In this document: in pieces, positions 15,785 to 24,559 of the stretch
Position numbering within the stretch: position 1 is the first letter of the stretch
Layout of the letters: every line of letters starts with the position of its first letter
Source: Vibrio thalassae
GTDB taxonomy: Bacteria; Pseudomonadota; Gammaproteobacteria; Enterobacterales; Vibrionaceae
Reading direction: 5' to 3'
Length of the DNA stretch: 40,975 bases
NCBI RefSeq assembly: GCF_900089835.1
Contig: NZ_OANU01000117.1
Coordinates: 1-40,975 of the forward strand
Position numbers and translations under genes: made by a program
Notes under the pieces: generated by a model
What the model was told of the DNA's origin: nothing
Databases searched by the model: none
Seen by the model: the letters and a program-made list of their open reading frames with translations, nothing else

Positions 15785-16624
15785 ATGAAACTAGAAACGG
15801 TTGATTATTTAGCACCAGATGCTGCGGAGCAATTTGTACGTTCGTTGAGAGAAACAGGATTTGGTGTTCTAAAAAACCATCCAATTCCTCAAGAGCTTGT
15901 AGAATCTATATATTCTAATTGGTACACGTTTTTTACCTCGGAAAGAAAGAATGAGTTTCATTTCAATGTGCAGACTCAAGACGGCTACTTTCCGCCTAGT
16001 GTCTCTGAAGTTGCCAAAGGACATACGGTTAAAGACATTAAAGAGTATTTCCATGTTTATCCGTGGGGACAAATTCCCGAAGAGCTTAAAGAGGAAATCT
16101 TGGACTACTACCAAAGAGCCAATGACTTTGCTGCTGAGCTACTAGGCTGGGTAGAAATGCATGCTCCAAAGGAAGTCAGTGACAAGTTTTCTATCATGTT
16201 GTCTGAGATGATTAACAACAGTGAAAAAACATTGTTGCGCGTGTTACATTACCCACCAATGACAGGGGATGAAGAGCCGGGGGCCATTCGTGCCGCCGCT
16301 CACGAGGACATTAACCTGTTAACGATACTACCTGCTGCGAATGAGCCTGGCCTTCAGGTAATGACTAAAGATGACACGTGGTTGGATGTCCCTTGTGATT
16401 TTGGGAATCTAATAATCAACATTGGTGACATGCTTCAAGAGGCGAGTGGTGGTTATTTCCCGTCAACGACGCATCGTGTTATCAATCCATCGGGTGAGAA
16501 ACAGGAAAAATCACGTATTTCTTTACCCCTGTTTTTGCACCCAAACCCTGAAGTTGTGTTATCAGAAAAATACACTGCGGACAGTTATCTGATGGAAAGA
16601 CTCAGAGAGTTGGGCGTTATCTAA
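15785..16624 (+). CDS. 2-oxoglutarate/Fe(II)-dependent oxygenase, isopenicillin N synthase-like
   Basis: 279 residues. The double-stranded beta-helix iron site is visible as H173-x-D175 (AAHEDINLLT) and H230 (TTHRVINP), with the 2-oxoglutarate salt-bridge Arg in SRISLPLF (R244). The N-terminal part matches the DIOX_N region (FGVLKNHPIP). The family includes plant-type hydroxylases and bacterial enzymes of unknown substrate. The gene stands alone with its own upstream region (15632-15784) and terminator, so context does not reveal the substrate. Start ATG has an AAGAAAG sequence about ten bases before it. Confidence 0.85.
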   Translation: MKLETVDYLAPDAAEQFVRSLRETGFGVLKNHPIPQELVESIYSNWYTFFTSERKNEFHFNVQTQDGYFPPSVSEVAKGHTVKDIKEYFHVYPWGQIPEELKEEILDYYQRANDFAAELLGWVEMHAPKEVSDKFSIMLSEMINNSEKTLLRVLHYPPMTGDEEPGAIRAAAHEDINLLTILPAANEPGLQVMTKDDTWLDVPCDFGNLIINIGDMLQEASGGYFPSTTHRVINPSGEKQEKSRISLPLFLHPNPEVVLSEKYTADSYLMERLRELGVI

Positions 16625-16635
16625 GCGACGATTTT

Positions 16636-16661
16636 AAGGTCAGCCTAGTGCTGACCTTTTT
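16636..16661 (+). terminator. Intrinsic terminator of the oxygenase gene
   Basis: A 9-bp perfect stem (16636-16644 with 16650-16658, 5-base loop) runs into TTTTT, 12 bases after the stop. Confidence 0.85.
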
Positions 16662-16723
16662 GTAGTTATTATTGACAACTGCTAAGCTCATAGACAGTCA
16701 TGACCGTCAACGGGAGAGGATGA

Positions 16724-17335
16724 TTGACAGAATCGACAAATGATATAATTCAATCCACTCGCCAGGCTGACAATCCGCTTCTCTGGTCAGTACTGCATGT
16801 GTTACAGCATCGTGCTGATGGATTTAAAATCCACACTTTGGCTGCTCGGCTTATCGAGGCAGATCTCATGCCTTCATTTGATGACTCTCCAGAAAAAGAC
16901 TTGTTTAAACGAAACTTCCTTCTAATGAACGCATTGTTTCAACTGCAAGAGCTGCTATTACCTGAGCAATGGTTACAAGTCGAAGCAATGGATATTCAAC
17001 TCTTGCCTTACAACCCTCGCGAACACCAGATAATCGACAGTGATCCTTTGCGAGAATACTACCTAGACTGGTCACATTATGAAGCCGAAGTCGGAGAGGT
17101 AAGACGGCTGCTGGAAGACTTTTGGCAGCGCTACGCATATTTTGTCGGCGCTTCTAAGGTGACAGTGTCACGTACCACTGCGCTAAAAAGTTTTGGATTA
17201 AATGAGTGGGCGACACAAAAGGAGATTCGACAAGCTTGGCGAAGACTGGCTCTTCGGTGGCATCCAGATCGTGAAGGGGGTGATGCTGAAAAGTTTAGAA
17301 ATTGCTGTGAAGCATGGTCACTATTGAAAGAGTAG
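16724..17335 (+). CDS. DnaJ-related co-chaperone-like protein
   Basis: 203 residues. The C-terminal 60 residues are a J domain: a helix with KEIRQAWRRLALRW, the HPD triad at 180-182 (WHPDRE) and a helix ending EAWSLLKE. The N-terminal part (about 15-125) is the helical DNAJ-related domain of gammaproteobacteria (LLWSVLHVLQHRADGFKIHTL). An intact HPD suggests it can stimulate an Hsp70. The start is TTG 16724 with GGGAGAGGA directly upstream; the frame closes just before, so no ATG can be used. This is a rare start but well supported. Confidence 0.85.
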   Translation: MTESTNDIIQSTRQADNPLLWSVLHVLQHRADGFKIHTLAARLIEADLMPSFDDSPEKDLFKRNFLLMNALFQLQELLLPEQWLQVEAMDIQLLPYNPREHQIIDSDPLREYYLDWSHYEAEVGEVRRLLEDFWQRYAYFVGASKVTVSRTTALKSFGLNEWATQKEIRQAWRRLALRWHPDREGGDAEKFRNCCEAWSLLKE

Positions 17336-17356
17336 TGAGTCTGATGACTCACTACT
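17331..17356. terminator. Hairpin between convergent genes, spanning a stop codon
   Basis: An 11-bp perfect stem (17331-17341 with 17346-17356, loop TGAT) includes the last codon and stop of the DnaJ-related gene and lies 16 bases from the stop of the convergent ATPase gene. There is no long T-run on either strand, so it may act as a transcription block or RNA end protector. Confidence 0.5.
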
Positions 17357-17371
17357 GCGGGTATGATGGTC

Positions 17372-19027
17372 TTATCGAGGTTGACGCATTTTTGCCGCTC
17401 TGAGACGATTGAGTGTGGCTAATGTATCAACTAATCTTGGTTTTGCTAGGTCTCCTGAATTTGGCATTGTGGCGCTCCAATCGCCTTCAAGAAGTGCTGC
17501 GAGCGCTTTTGGTGGGTGTGTCGACCAACCTGGTTGTTGTGCGAGTTGGAACAATAGCCAACCAATCGCATTCAATTCTGCGTTTGACTCCAACTGCTCA
17601 AGCGCTTGCAGGTCAATAGACTCTTTACCAAAACGCAAGCTGTTTGCTCCTTTACCAGAAACTTTGAACTTGCCGTCAATTAACAGTTGTTGTAAATGAG
17701 CGCAATCAACGTGGCGAGGTGGAATGAGCTCTAGAGCTTTCTCACTTTCGTTTTGTCGCTCGGTCGGATGCATCGCAATGACTTGTTGCGCTTTTTCGGT
17801 AACGTCGAGCGCCTGATAATCATGCATTTGAATGACGGTGTCAGCAACGTCTAGGTAATCCCCGGAACCACCCATAACAATGATTGTAGAGATATCGAGT
17901 TCATCTCTTAGTTGCCCAACGCGGTCAACAAAAGGGGTGATAGGTTCATCACCTTTTGACACTAACGCTTGCATACGTTCATCACGAATCATGAAGTTTG
18001 TTGCGGAGGTGTCTTCATCGATCATAATTGCACTCGCGCCAGCTTCAATGGACTCTTGTAACCATGCGGCTTGAGAAGTCGAACCGGAAGCATCTTGTGA
18101 GCTGAAGTCAGTGGTTTGCTTTCCAAATGGCAAGTGATTGATGTAATTACTTAAATTCAAGTTATGAATCGAACGACCATCTTCAGCTTTGATTTTACAG
18201 CAGTCTACGTCTGTCACGATTCCTTCGCGTCCATCTCCTGGTATATGATCATAAATCGAACGCTCTAGAGCATTGAGAAGGGTAGATTTTCCATGGAAAC
18301 CACCACCAACGATAAGAGTAACCCCTTTGTTGATACCCATACCTTTGATATAGCCTTGATTTGGACGATGAAGAGTCACTTCCAATGATTCTGGTGAGAT
18401 AAATGGAATGGCGTCCTTCATCGGTAGATCACAGTTACCAGCGATACGCGGTAAAATACTGCCGTTAGCAACAAAAGCGATTAAGTTATTGGCAGCAAGC
18501 TGCTCACGCAGGGCTACTTGATCTTCGACGACTTCACAATGCTGTTTAAGTTCTTGCAGATTCAATTCGCGCTCTAAGGTGGCTTTGCGAATATACTTAG
18601 GAAGATGGAAAGTTAGCATATTGATGGCTTTTTTTGCCAAGATGCTGCGACCCTCTGCAGGTAGGTTGACGCGAAAGCGAAGTTCGATACCTTCATCAGT
18701 GAAGATGACAGCCGTTGAGTCCATGACGGTTTGCCCCGTCAGCGATATCGAGATGTTGTTCTCTTGTTTTGCAAAGGCTGCAAATTGGCGAGCAATATAG
18801 TCGCGAGCAGCTATTTGATAAGCAGGGGATTGATCTTTTAACCACTCAAGTCCACTTGGTGCCCACTGTCTAAAAGCGCGGACACGTGAGGCTGCTGCGT
18901 ATGGGTCAGATTGAACATGGTCTATATGAAAATCAAAATCAGAGAAATCGTAACTACCTTTTATTTGTTGGTAAGCAAGATAATTTTGCTTTTCGATTTT
19001 TTTAAGTTTAGCGATTAATAGATCCAT
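17372..19027 (-). CDS. Predicted ATPase of the ABC class (COG3044 type)
   Basis: 551 residues, soluble. Walker A is GGGFHGKSTLLNAL (about 241-254), Walker B lies in ASAIMIDEDTSATNFM (about 330-345), and TIIVMGGSGDYLDVADTVI follows (about 393-411). The N-terminal 200 residues (IKGSYDFSDFDFHIDHVQSD) and the ordered layout match the single-protein ABC_ATPase family found in bacteria, archaea and some eukaryotes, whose role is unknown. It lacks membrane segments and a partner transporter. Transcribed alone, convergent to the DnaJ-related gene. Confidence 0.85.
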   Translation of the reverse strand: MDLLIAKLKKIEKQNYLAYQQIKGSYDFSDFDFHIDHVQSDPYAAASRVRAFRQWAPSGLEWLKDQSPAYQIAARDYIARQFAAFAKQENNISISLTGQTVMDSTAVIFTDEGIELRFRVNLPAEGRSILAKKAINMLTFHLPKYIRKATLERELNLQELKQHCEVVEDQVALREQLAANNLIAFVANGSILPRIAGNCDLPMKDAIPFISPESLEVTLHRPNQGYIKGMGINKGVTLIVGGGFHGKSTLLNALERSIYDHIPGDGREGIVTDVDCCKIKAEDGRSIHNLNLSNYINHLPFGKQTTDFSSQDASGSTSQAAWLQESIEAGASAIMIDEDTSATNFMIRDERMQALVSKGDEPITPFVDRVGQLRDELDISTIIVMGGSGDYLDVADTVIQMHDYQALDVTEKAQQVIAMHPTERQNESEKALELIPPRHVDCAHLQQLLIDGKFKVSGKGANSLRFGKESIDLQALEQLESNAELNAIGWLLFQLAQQPGWSTHPPKALAALLEGDWSATMPNSGDLAKPRLVDTLATLNRLRAAKMRQPR

Positions 19028-19205
19028 GTCGAATGTCTCGAATTTCTTGAGGTTGGTGCGCGATTATAGGAGCCTCTCTGCTGTGGGTAAAGCGCTAACC
19101 TATAAAATCAATGGTTATCCGGTTTAAACACATCGCTTAAAAGAGGAGGGATTCTAATGCAAGCATCACTAGCTTAGCGCAATAGTTCATCGTAGGAGAA
19201 AGAGG

Positions 19206-19242
19206 AAAAATAGTCGCAGTCTCAACAAAGAAACTACGACTA
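19206..19242 (-). terminator. Intrinsic terminator of fabV
   Basis: On the minus strand an imperfect stem (TAGTCG-x-AG paired with CT-x-CGACTA) is followed by TTTTT, 15 bases beyond the fabV stop. Confidence 0.65.
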
Positions 19243-19256
19243 CATCGCGTTATACA

Positions 19257-20453
19257 CTAAGGTCTTAATTTCTGTAATCGTTCTACATCAATTTCTTTAG
19301 TGTAATCAACATCATCGAGGGCAAAGCCATTAAGGTTTAAGAATGTGTTTTGGAACCCTTCAAAATCACCGATGGTTTTAAAGTTCTCCGCATTCATTTG
19401 CTCGAGCAGTTTGCCTACTTGGTTTTGAGTATCAGGGTTGAGTTCCCAATCATCCATACGAATTAATCGTTCGCCATCGAGCGGGATCTTGTCTTGACCG
19501 TATAGTTTGGTTGAAAACAGGCGCTGCATTTGCTCAATACATTCTTCGTGAGTGCCTTGCGCTTTCATAGTTTTATATAGTGCGAGTAAGTAGGGACTTA
19601 GACCAGGAATAAACACACTTGCTTTGGTAACAAGAGCTTTACACACTGTCGCATACGCATTGCCATTAAAGTTTGAGAGTTCAAGATTCAAGGCATGGCT
19701 AGTTTGGTGCAAATCAACTTTTGCACGCCCTAATGTACCATCAAGGTAGATTGGGTGGGTGACCGCTGGACCGATATACGAAAAAGCAATGGTTTTAAAA
19801 CCGTCTGCAACGGAATCAGAGTTGATGAGGGTATCTATCCAGCTTTCCCAATCTTCACCGCCCATCACTTTTAGCGTGCCTTGAATTTCTTCGTCGGTTG
19901 CTGGGCTAAGCGTGGCTTCTTCCCATTGTTCAGTTTCCAGATTGATCGTAGCGCCAGAGACTGATTCTCCAATTGGTTTAATTGCAGAGCGCCAGAAACC
20001 ACCGTTGCCATCAGGTCTTAAACCAGTCGCTAGACTATAGATGACCAAATCCACTTCACCTTCGAAGTAGGTCTCAATAGCTTCAATGACTTGTTCTCTG
20101 ACATCCTTGGAAAAAGCGTCGCCAACAATATTGATAGCGCGACGACCCGCCTGTTCAGCGCGTTTTTTGAAGAAAATATTGTTGTACCATCCTGCCGAAC
20201 CAATGCCCTTGTCTGATGGTCCTCGCTCGAACGAAACGCCTATGGTGTCAGCTTCGGCACCGCCAAAAGTGAGAGCGATGCGTGCTGCAAGTCCAAAACC
20301 GGAAGAGGCGCCGATAATAAGCACACGTTTTGGACCATTCTTGATCGGATTTGCCGACTTTACGTAATCAATTTGGTTATCGACCGCCTTTTTACAGCCC
20401 TCTGGGTGGGCTGACCGTGCGACGACACCGCTGATAATCGGTTCAATTATCAT
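19257..20453 (-). CDS. fabV: Trans-2-enoyl-ACP/CoA reductase (NADH), FabV
   Basis: 398 residues, the normal FabV length (about 60 longer than FabI). The Rossmann motif VLIIGASSGFGLAARIA is at 44-60. The catalytic pair has the FabV-specific spacing Y-x8-K: Y236 and K245 in YLDGTLGRAK. It performs the last reduction of fatty-acid elongation. The class was defined in Vibrio cholerae and is naturally insensitive to triclosan. The gene lies alone, upstream of the tesA gene on the same strand but with 135 bases between. It starts at ATG 20453. Confidence 0.95.
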   Translation of the reverse strand: MIIEPIISGVVARSAHPEGCKKAVDNQIDYVKSANPIKNGPKRVLIIGASSGFGLAARIALTFGGAEADTIGVSFERGPSDKGIGSAGWYNNIFFKKRAEQAGRRAINIVGDAFSKDVREQVIEAIETYFEGEVDLVIYSLATGLRPDGNGGFWRSAIKPIGESVSGATINLETEQWEEATLSPATDEEIQGTLKVMGGEDWESWIDTLINSDSVADGFKTIAFSYIGPAVTHPIYLDGTLGRAKVDLHQTSHALNLELSNFNGNAYATVCKALVTKASVFIPGLSPYLLALYKTMKAQGTHEECIEQMQRLFSTKLYGQDKIPLDGERLIRMDDWELNPDTQNQVGKLLEQMNAENFKTIGDFEGFQNTFLNLNGFALDDVDYTKEIDVERLQKLRP

Positions 20454-20588
20454 TTATACAACCTATCTAAGACGATGATAAAGACACAGAATAACGTAAA
20501 GTGTTGTAAATTATATTGAGCTAGGGCATCAAAAAGGTGAATCTGATGCTCTAAATTCGTGGAAACTTTAAAAAAGTTGTAGTAAGGG

Positions 20589-21197
20589 CTAAAGGTGAGG
20601 TTGCATACTGTCAGCAATGAATTGAGCAATAAAAGGTTGAGCTTCTGGCTTTGGATGTAATCCGTCTTCCATCATCCATTCTGGCTTGATGATGATCTGC
20701 TCCAAGAAGAATGGCAGCAACGGTACGTTGGTTTCTTTTGCTAGTGCAGGGTAGATTCCCTCAAACATAGAAGCATAACGTTTTCCGTAATTGGGTGGGA
20801 TTCGAATCTGCATCAGCAGCACTTTTGAACCGGCTTTTTGTCCCATTTCGATTAACGACGCCAAATTTTTTTTAATGATGTTAGGCTGGAATCCTCTCAA
20901 ACCGTCGTTAGCCCCCAACTCAATCAGTAGATAATCTGGGGAGTGCTGCTTGAGAAGGCCAGGGAGCTTGGCAAGGCCATTACTTGTTGTATCACCGGAA
21001 ACACTGCCGTTAACGACCTCAATCGGGGTTGTGTCTGATGACAATTTGTCAGATAGCATGGATGGCCAGCTCTGCTCTACACGCATGTTGTAGCCTGCAC
21101 TTAAGCTGTCTCCAAGAATAAGTAACGTCGCCGCTTTTGCATTTAAAGAGGCCAAGGATAAAACAATTAAAACGAAAAAGGAAAGTTGCCGAATCAT
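20589..21197 (-). CDS. tesA: Multifunctional acyl-CoA thioesterase I / lysophospholipase L1 / arylesterase
   Basis: 202 residues from ATG 21197, chosen because a GGAAGAAC site lies just before it and a signal peptide (MIRQLSFFVLIVLSLASLNAKA) then starts the protein. SGNH-hydrolase blocks are complete: GDSLSAGY with Ser 31, the Gly in SVSGDTT, GANDG, and DGLHPKPEAQ with the Asp-His pair. It is periplasmic after cleavage near residue 22. The start codon overlaps by two bases with the divergent ybbA start, an arrangement kept in many gammaproteobacteria. Confidence 0.93.
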   Translation of the reverse strand: MIRQLSFFVLIVLSLASLNAKAATLLILGDSLSAGYNMRVEQSWPSMLSDKLSSDTTPIEVVNGSVSGDTTSNGLAKLPGLLKQHSPDYLLIELGANDGLRGFQPNIIKKNLASLIEMGQKAGSKVLLMQIRIPPNYGKRYASMFEGIYPALAKETNVPLLPFFLEQIIIKPEWMMEDGLHPKPEAQPFIAQFIADSMQPHL

Positions 21198-21870
21198 GAG
21201 TTCTTCCATAATCAAAGCTGAATCAGTGTCCAAAGTAGTGTCTACGAAAACGGAACATTTAACAATCCTCGAGGGTGTAAATCTGTCAATCGAGGAGGGT
21301 GAAAGTATTGCTATCGTAGGAACATCAGGTGCAGGAAAATCGACATTGATGACTTTACTGGCCGGTTTGGACGTTCCTTCTCAAGGTTCAATCCAACTAC
21401 TAGAACAGCAAATTTCAGACCTTGATGATGAAGCACGCGCAAAGATACGCAGTGATCATGTAGGTTTCGTATTTCAAAGTTTTTTATTGATCCCAAGTTT
21501 ATCGGCACTGGGAAATGTGACGTTACCATGTCTGCTTAAAGGAGAAAATGAAGACACAGACAAAGCTAAAGCGCTGCTAGAGTCGGTAGGTTTGGGCCAC
21601 AGAATCGATCATTTACCTTCTCAATTATCGGGAGGTGAGCAGCAACGAGTTGCCATCGCAAGAGCCTTTATGACCAGCCCGAAAATTTTGTTTGCTGATG
21701 AGCCTACCGGAAACTTGGACCAAAACACCGCACATAAGATCGTTGAACTGCTGTTCAATCTCAACAAGGAACATGGAACAACACTGGTGTTAGTGACTCA
21801 CGATCTATCGTTAGCGAAACGTTGTGACCGTATTTTCCATATGAATGCCGGAAAGCTAGAAGAGGAATAA
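21196..21870 (+). CDS. ybbA: ABC transporter ATP-binding protein YbbA
   Basis: 224 residues. Walker A GTSGAGKST (about 43-51), Q-loop FVFQSFLLIP, signature LSGGEQQR (about 143-150), Walker B ILFADEPTGNLD, and H-loop LVTHD are all present. It belongs to the LolD/MacB group that works with FtsX-like permeases. It is followed four bases later by its permease. Linked to tesA in many genomes, which suggests a role in lipid or ester release from the membrane; this is not proven. The ATG overlaps that of the divergent tesA, so the ribosome site lies inside tesA. Confidence 0.92.
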   Translation: MSSSIIKAESVSKVVSTKTEHLTILEGVNLSIEEGESIAIVGTSGAGKSTLMTLLAGLDVPSQGSIQLLEQQISDLDDEARAKIRSDHVGFVFQSFLLIPSLSALGNVTLPCLLKGENEDTDKAKALLESVGLGHRIDHLPSQLSGGEQQRVAIARAFMTSPKILFADEPTGNLDQNTAHKIVELLFNLNKEHGTTLVLVTHDLSLAKRCDRIFHMNAGKLEEE

Positions 21871-21873
21871 GAG

Positions 21874-24306
21874 ATGGCTCAAGGAGGACTCAACAAGCGA
21901 CTGATCAGTTGGAGTATCGACGAGATCAGGCAAGGGCAGCTTTGGCCTATTGCTATCTCTCTCTCGTTGATCATAGCGTGCATTTTTGGCTTATCCGCTC
22001 TCGCTGAGCGAATGGAGCAGGTTATTGTTAAGCAGGGCAAAGATGCACTGACTGCCGATACGGTGTATATCACCGCAAATCCAATAACAGACACTAACCT
22101 ACAATATATCGAGGCTTCAGGGCTCAACTCGTCCTTTTATACGCGCTTTGCGACGATGTCGTTTAGCGACAATGGGATGCAGCTGATTACGGTCAAAGCG
22201 GTCGATGATCATTTTCCTCTTAGAGGCACTTTAACATTAGCGACAGATACTGGGACACAACATCACGTTAAACCCGGTGAGTTGTGGCTTGATAGCAGAA
22301 TAGCAGAACAACTTGGTGTCACTCAGGGTGACGTTGTCACTGTGGGCGACGCTGACTTGACGGTGAGTGGCGTTATCCTCGAAGAGCCGGGTATCAGTTT
22401 CAACCCGTTTCAGCAAATGCCAACGGCTTACATTCACCAGGAATCGGTGGACGAAACTGGTGCGATTCAATTAGGTAGTCGAGTTCAGTTTCGAGCCTAT
22501 CTTACTGGAGAAGAGGCTGCCATCACTCAACTTAAACAACAGATTGAGTTAACGCCGAGCGATCGCTGGCGAGACCAAAGTTCGGGTAGTCGAACCAATG
22601 AAATATTCGATCGGACGACCCAATACCTATCGTTGACGGTCGCCATCATTATTATTATGGCGGCGACAACGCTTGTTCTAACTTGTCAAAACTACGTTCA
22701 AAGCCGAAGACAGACAGTCGCCATGCTGAAAAGCTTAGGGGCGAGCAAATCTTGGTTGGTTCGATGGTTGAGTATTCAAACCTTGCTTTTGGTTGTATTG
22801 GCCATCGTTGCAGGTTTAGTGCTAGGCGTGCTACTTGAAACGTTATTACGGTTACCGCTCACGGATTTATTGCCAGACCCACTACCCGGGTATGGCCTGA
22901 CGCCTGCCGTGATTGCCGTCGTATCGAGTTTGTGTATCGGCGTACCTGCTTTGGGTATTCCACTTTATAAGCTCATTTCGGTATCATCGGTAGAGGTACT
23001 CCAAAGCGCCGATGAAAATCGTGGTGGTTTTATCTATTTTCTGATTCTTGTCCCGCTGACTCCTTTGCTTGTTGTTTATCGTGATAACAACCTAGTCTGG
23101 ATCGTCCTTGCAGGTATTATTGGGTTATTTGTGGTTTTAGGGGCGATCAGTGTCATTTTTACGTGGTTGCTGTCGAAGGTATCACTACCGGTTTCGATGA
23201 AACTTGCGGTCAGTCGAATCAATAGAAGTAAACGTCATACCGGACTTCAATACGGTGCGTTAGGGCTGTCTTTAATGCTATTGACGACCATATGGTTGGT
23301 GCGCAGCGATTTACTCAGTGATTGGCAACGCACACTTCCGGTTGATGCGCCGAATGCCTTTGCACTTAATATTGGTGAGCATGAAAAACAAAGCTATCTC
23401 GAGGCACTCGATGGCAATAACATTCAGCGTTCAGAAGCGTTTCCCATTTCAAGAGGCAGACTCACTGAGATAAATGGAGAAGATGCTCAACTGCGTCAAA
23501 AACAAGGACTGGAACAAGAAGACGCATTAACAAGAGAGCTTAACTTCACCTACGCGGAGACATTACCAAGCTATAACGATGTTATTGAAGGTGAATGGAC
23601 GAAGACAAATGGTGTATCGGTTGAAAAAGATGTGGCAGAGAACCTAAACCTTAAAATAGGTGACAAATTGGGTTTTACTATAAATGGTCAGAAAATCAGC
23701 GCAAACGTTAACTCCATTCGATTTGTAGAGTGGCGTGACATGAAGCCAAACTTCTATTTTATCTTTACTCCGGATGTATTGGCCAACATCCCAAGTGCCT
23801 GGCTAGTGAGCTTTAGGCTTGAAGACAAAGATAATCAATTGATTGGGGAGCTGTCACGTAATCATCCAACCGTCAGTCTGATGGACATACGATTGATGGG
23901 AGAGAAGATACAAGGTCTACTGAGCCAAATAGTTTGGTCGATCACCGTTTTAGCAGCACTTGGCGTGCTATCCGGTGTCCTACTTATCTTTACCTTGTTG
24001 CGTCTAAGTTTATCTCAACGTCAAGCTGAAATTCGCTTGTACCGAACTTTGGGCGCAAGTCGTAGGCGGATTGTCAGAACGATATGGGCTGAATACGGGA
24101 TTATGGCGATAATATCGGGGTTAGTCGCCACACTGGGCGCAGAGGTCGTTGTAGGCTCGATCATGAAATTTGGCTTCGAGCTGCCGTGGAGTTGGCATTT
24201 ATCCACGTGGATGGTGGTCCCCGCAATCGCTTTCGTTACCTTAGCTCTAGTGTTATTTTCTCTGATACGACAGATGCTTACTACAAGTCAAAAGCAGTTT
24301 GCTTAA
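21874..24306 (+). CDS. ybbP: ABC transporter permease YbbP (FtsX-like, MacB type)
   Basis: 810 residues. A first membrane segment near 24-45 is followed by a periplasmic domain, a block of membrane helices (about 252-450: LTVAIIIIMAATTLVLTC, LLLVVLAIVAGLVLGVLLE, IYFLILVPLTPLLVVY, ILAGIIGLFVVLGAISVIF), a second periplasmic domain, and three last helices. The two FtsX signatures are MLKSLGASKSWLVRW and LYRTLGASRRRIVRT, the coupling sites for the ATPase. The double-FtsX layout is that of mechanotransmitting lipoprotein/lipid exporters. Partner of YbbA. Confidence 0.92.
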   Translation: MAQGGLNKRLISWSIDEIRQGQLWPIAISLSLIIACIFGLSALAERMEQVIVKQGKDALTADTVYITANPITDTNLQYIEASGLNSSFYTRFATMSFSDNGMQLITVKAVDDHFPLRGTLTLATDTGTQHHVKPGELWLDSRIAEQLGVTQGDVVTVGDADLTVSGVILEEPGISFNPFQQMPTAYIHQESVDETGAIQLGSRVQFRAYLTGEEAAITQLKQQIELTPSDRWRDQSSGSRTNEIFDRTTQYLSLTVAIIIIMAATTLVLTCQNYVQSRRQTVAMLKSLGASKSWLVRWLSIQTLLLVVLAIVAGLVLGVLLETLLRLPLTDLLPDPLPGYGLTPAVIAVVSSLCIGVPALGIPLYKLISVSSVEVLQSADENRGGFIYFLILVPLTPLLVVYRDNNLVWIVLAGIIGLFVVLGAISVIFTWLLSKVSLPVSMKLAVSRINRSKRHTGLQYGALGLSLMLLTTIWLVRSDLLSDWQRTLPVDAPNAFALNIGEHEKQSYLEALDGNNIQRSEAFPISRGRLTEINGEDAQLRQKQGLEQEDALTRELNFTYAETLPSYNDVIEGEWTKTNGVSVEKDVAENLNLKIGDKLGFTINGQKISANVNSIRFVEWRDMKPNFYFIFTPDVLANIPSAWLVSFRLEDKDNQLIGELSRNHPTVSLMDIRLMGEKIQGLLSQIVWSITVLAALGVLSGVLLIFTLLRLSLSQRQAEIRLYRTLGASRRRIVRTIWAEYGIMAIISGLVATLGAEVVVGSIMKFGFELPWSWHLSTWMVVPAIAFVTLALVLFSLIRQMLTTSQKQFA

Positions 24307-24313
24307 TAGTTAG

Positions 24314-24353
24314 CCACCGATTTTTAGGAGTTATCCACAAAATCGGTGGATAA
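24314..24353. promoter_or_regulatory. Compound palindrome with a perfect DnaA box after ybbP
   Basis: An 11-bp perfect stem CCACCGATTTT (24314-24324) / AAAATCGGTGG (24339-24349) overlaps a second dyad TTATCCAC (24331-24338) / GTGGATAA (24346-24353). TTATCCACA at 24331-24339 is the consensus DnaA box, and the other half gives a one-base-shorter copy on the other strand. It may serve as ybbP terminator, as a DnaA site, or both; no strong T-run follows. Confidence 0.55.
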
Positions 24354-24456
24354 AGTTTTGGATAACTCAAGAGTAAAATGACAGGCAGAAAACGGTAACC
24401 ATTGATTTATCAGTAATGGCGCGTATTCCAAGCTCTGATTACGAGGGGGTTGAGTT

Positions 24457-24525
24457 ATGCACTTAGTTACTGTCAAGAAAAACATCACAAAAATAGTGAT
24501 TTTTTTTAATAGTCTAAGTGGCTAA
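24457..24525 (+). CDS. Possible 22-codon leader ORF before the FAD oxidoreductase
   Basis: ATG 24457 follows GAGGGGG at a spacing of about seven bases, a strong ribosome site. The product would be MHLVTVKKNITKIVIFFNSL plus two residues, with a basic front and a hydrophobic middle. Inside it lies a short stem (24484-24488 with 24496-24500) followed by eight T, like an attenuator. It ends 34 bases before the next ATG. There is no homology evidence. Confidence 0.3.
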   Translation: MHLVTVKKNITKIVIFFNSLSG

Positions 24526-24559
24526 AATTGATCTCCTTTATAACGCCAATAAATAAGCG

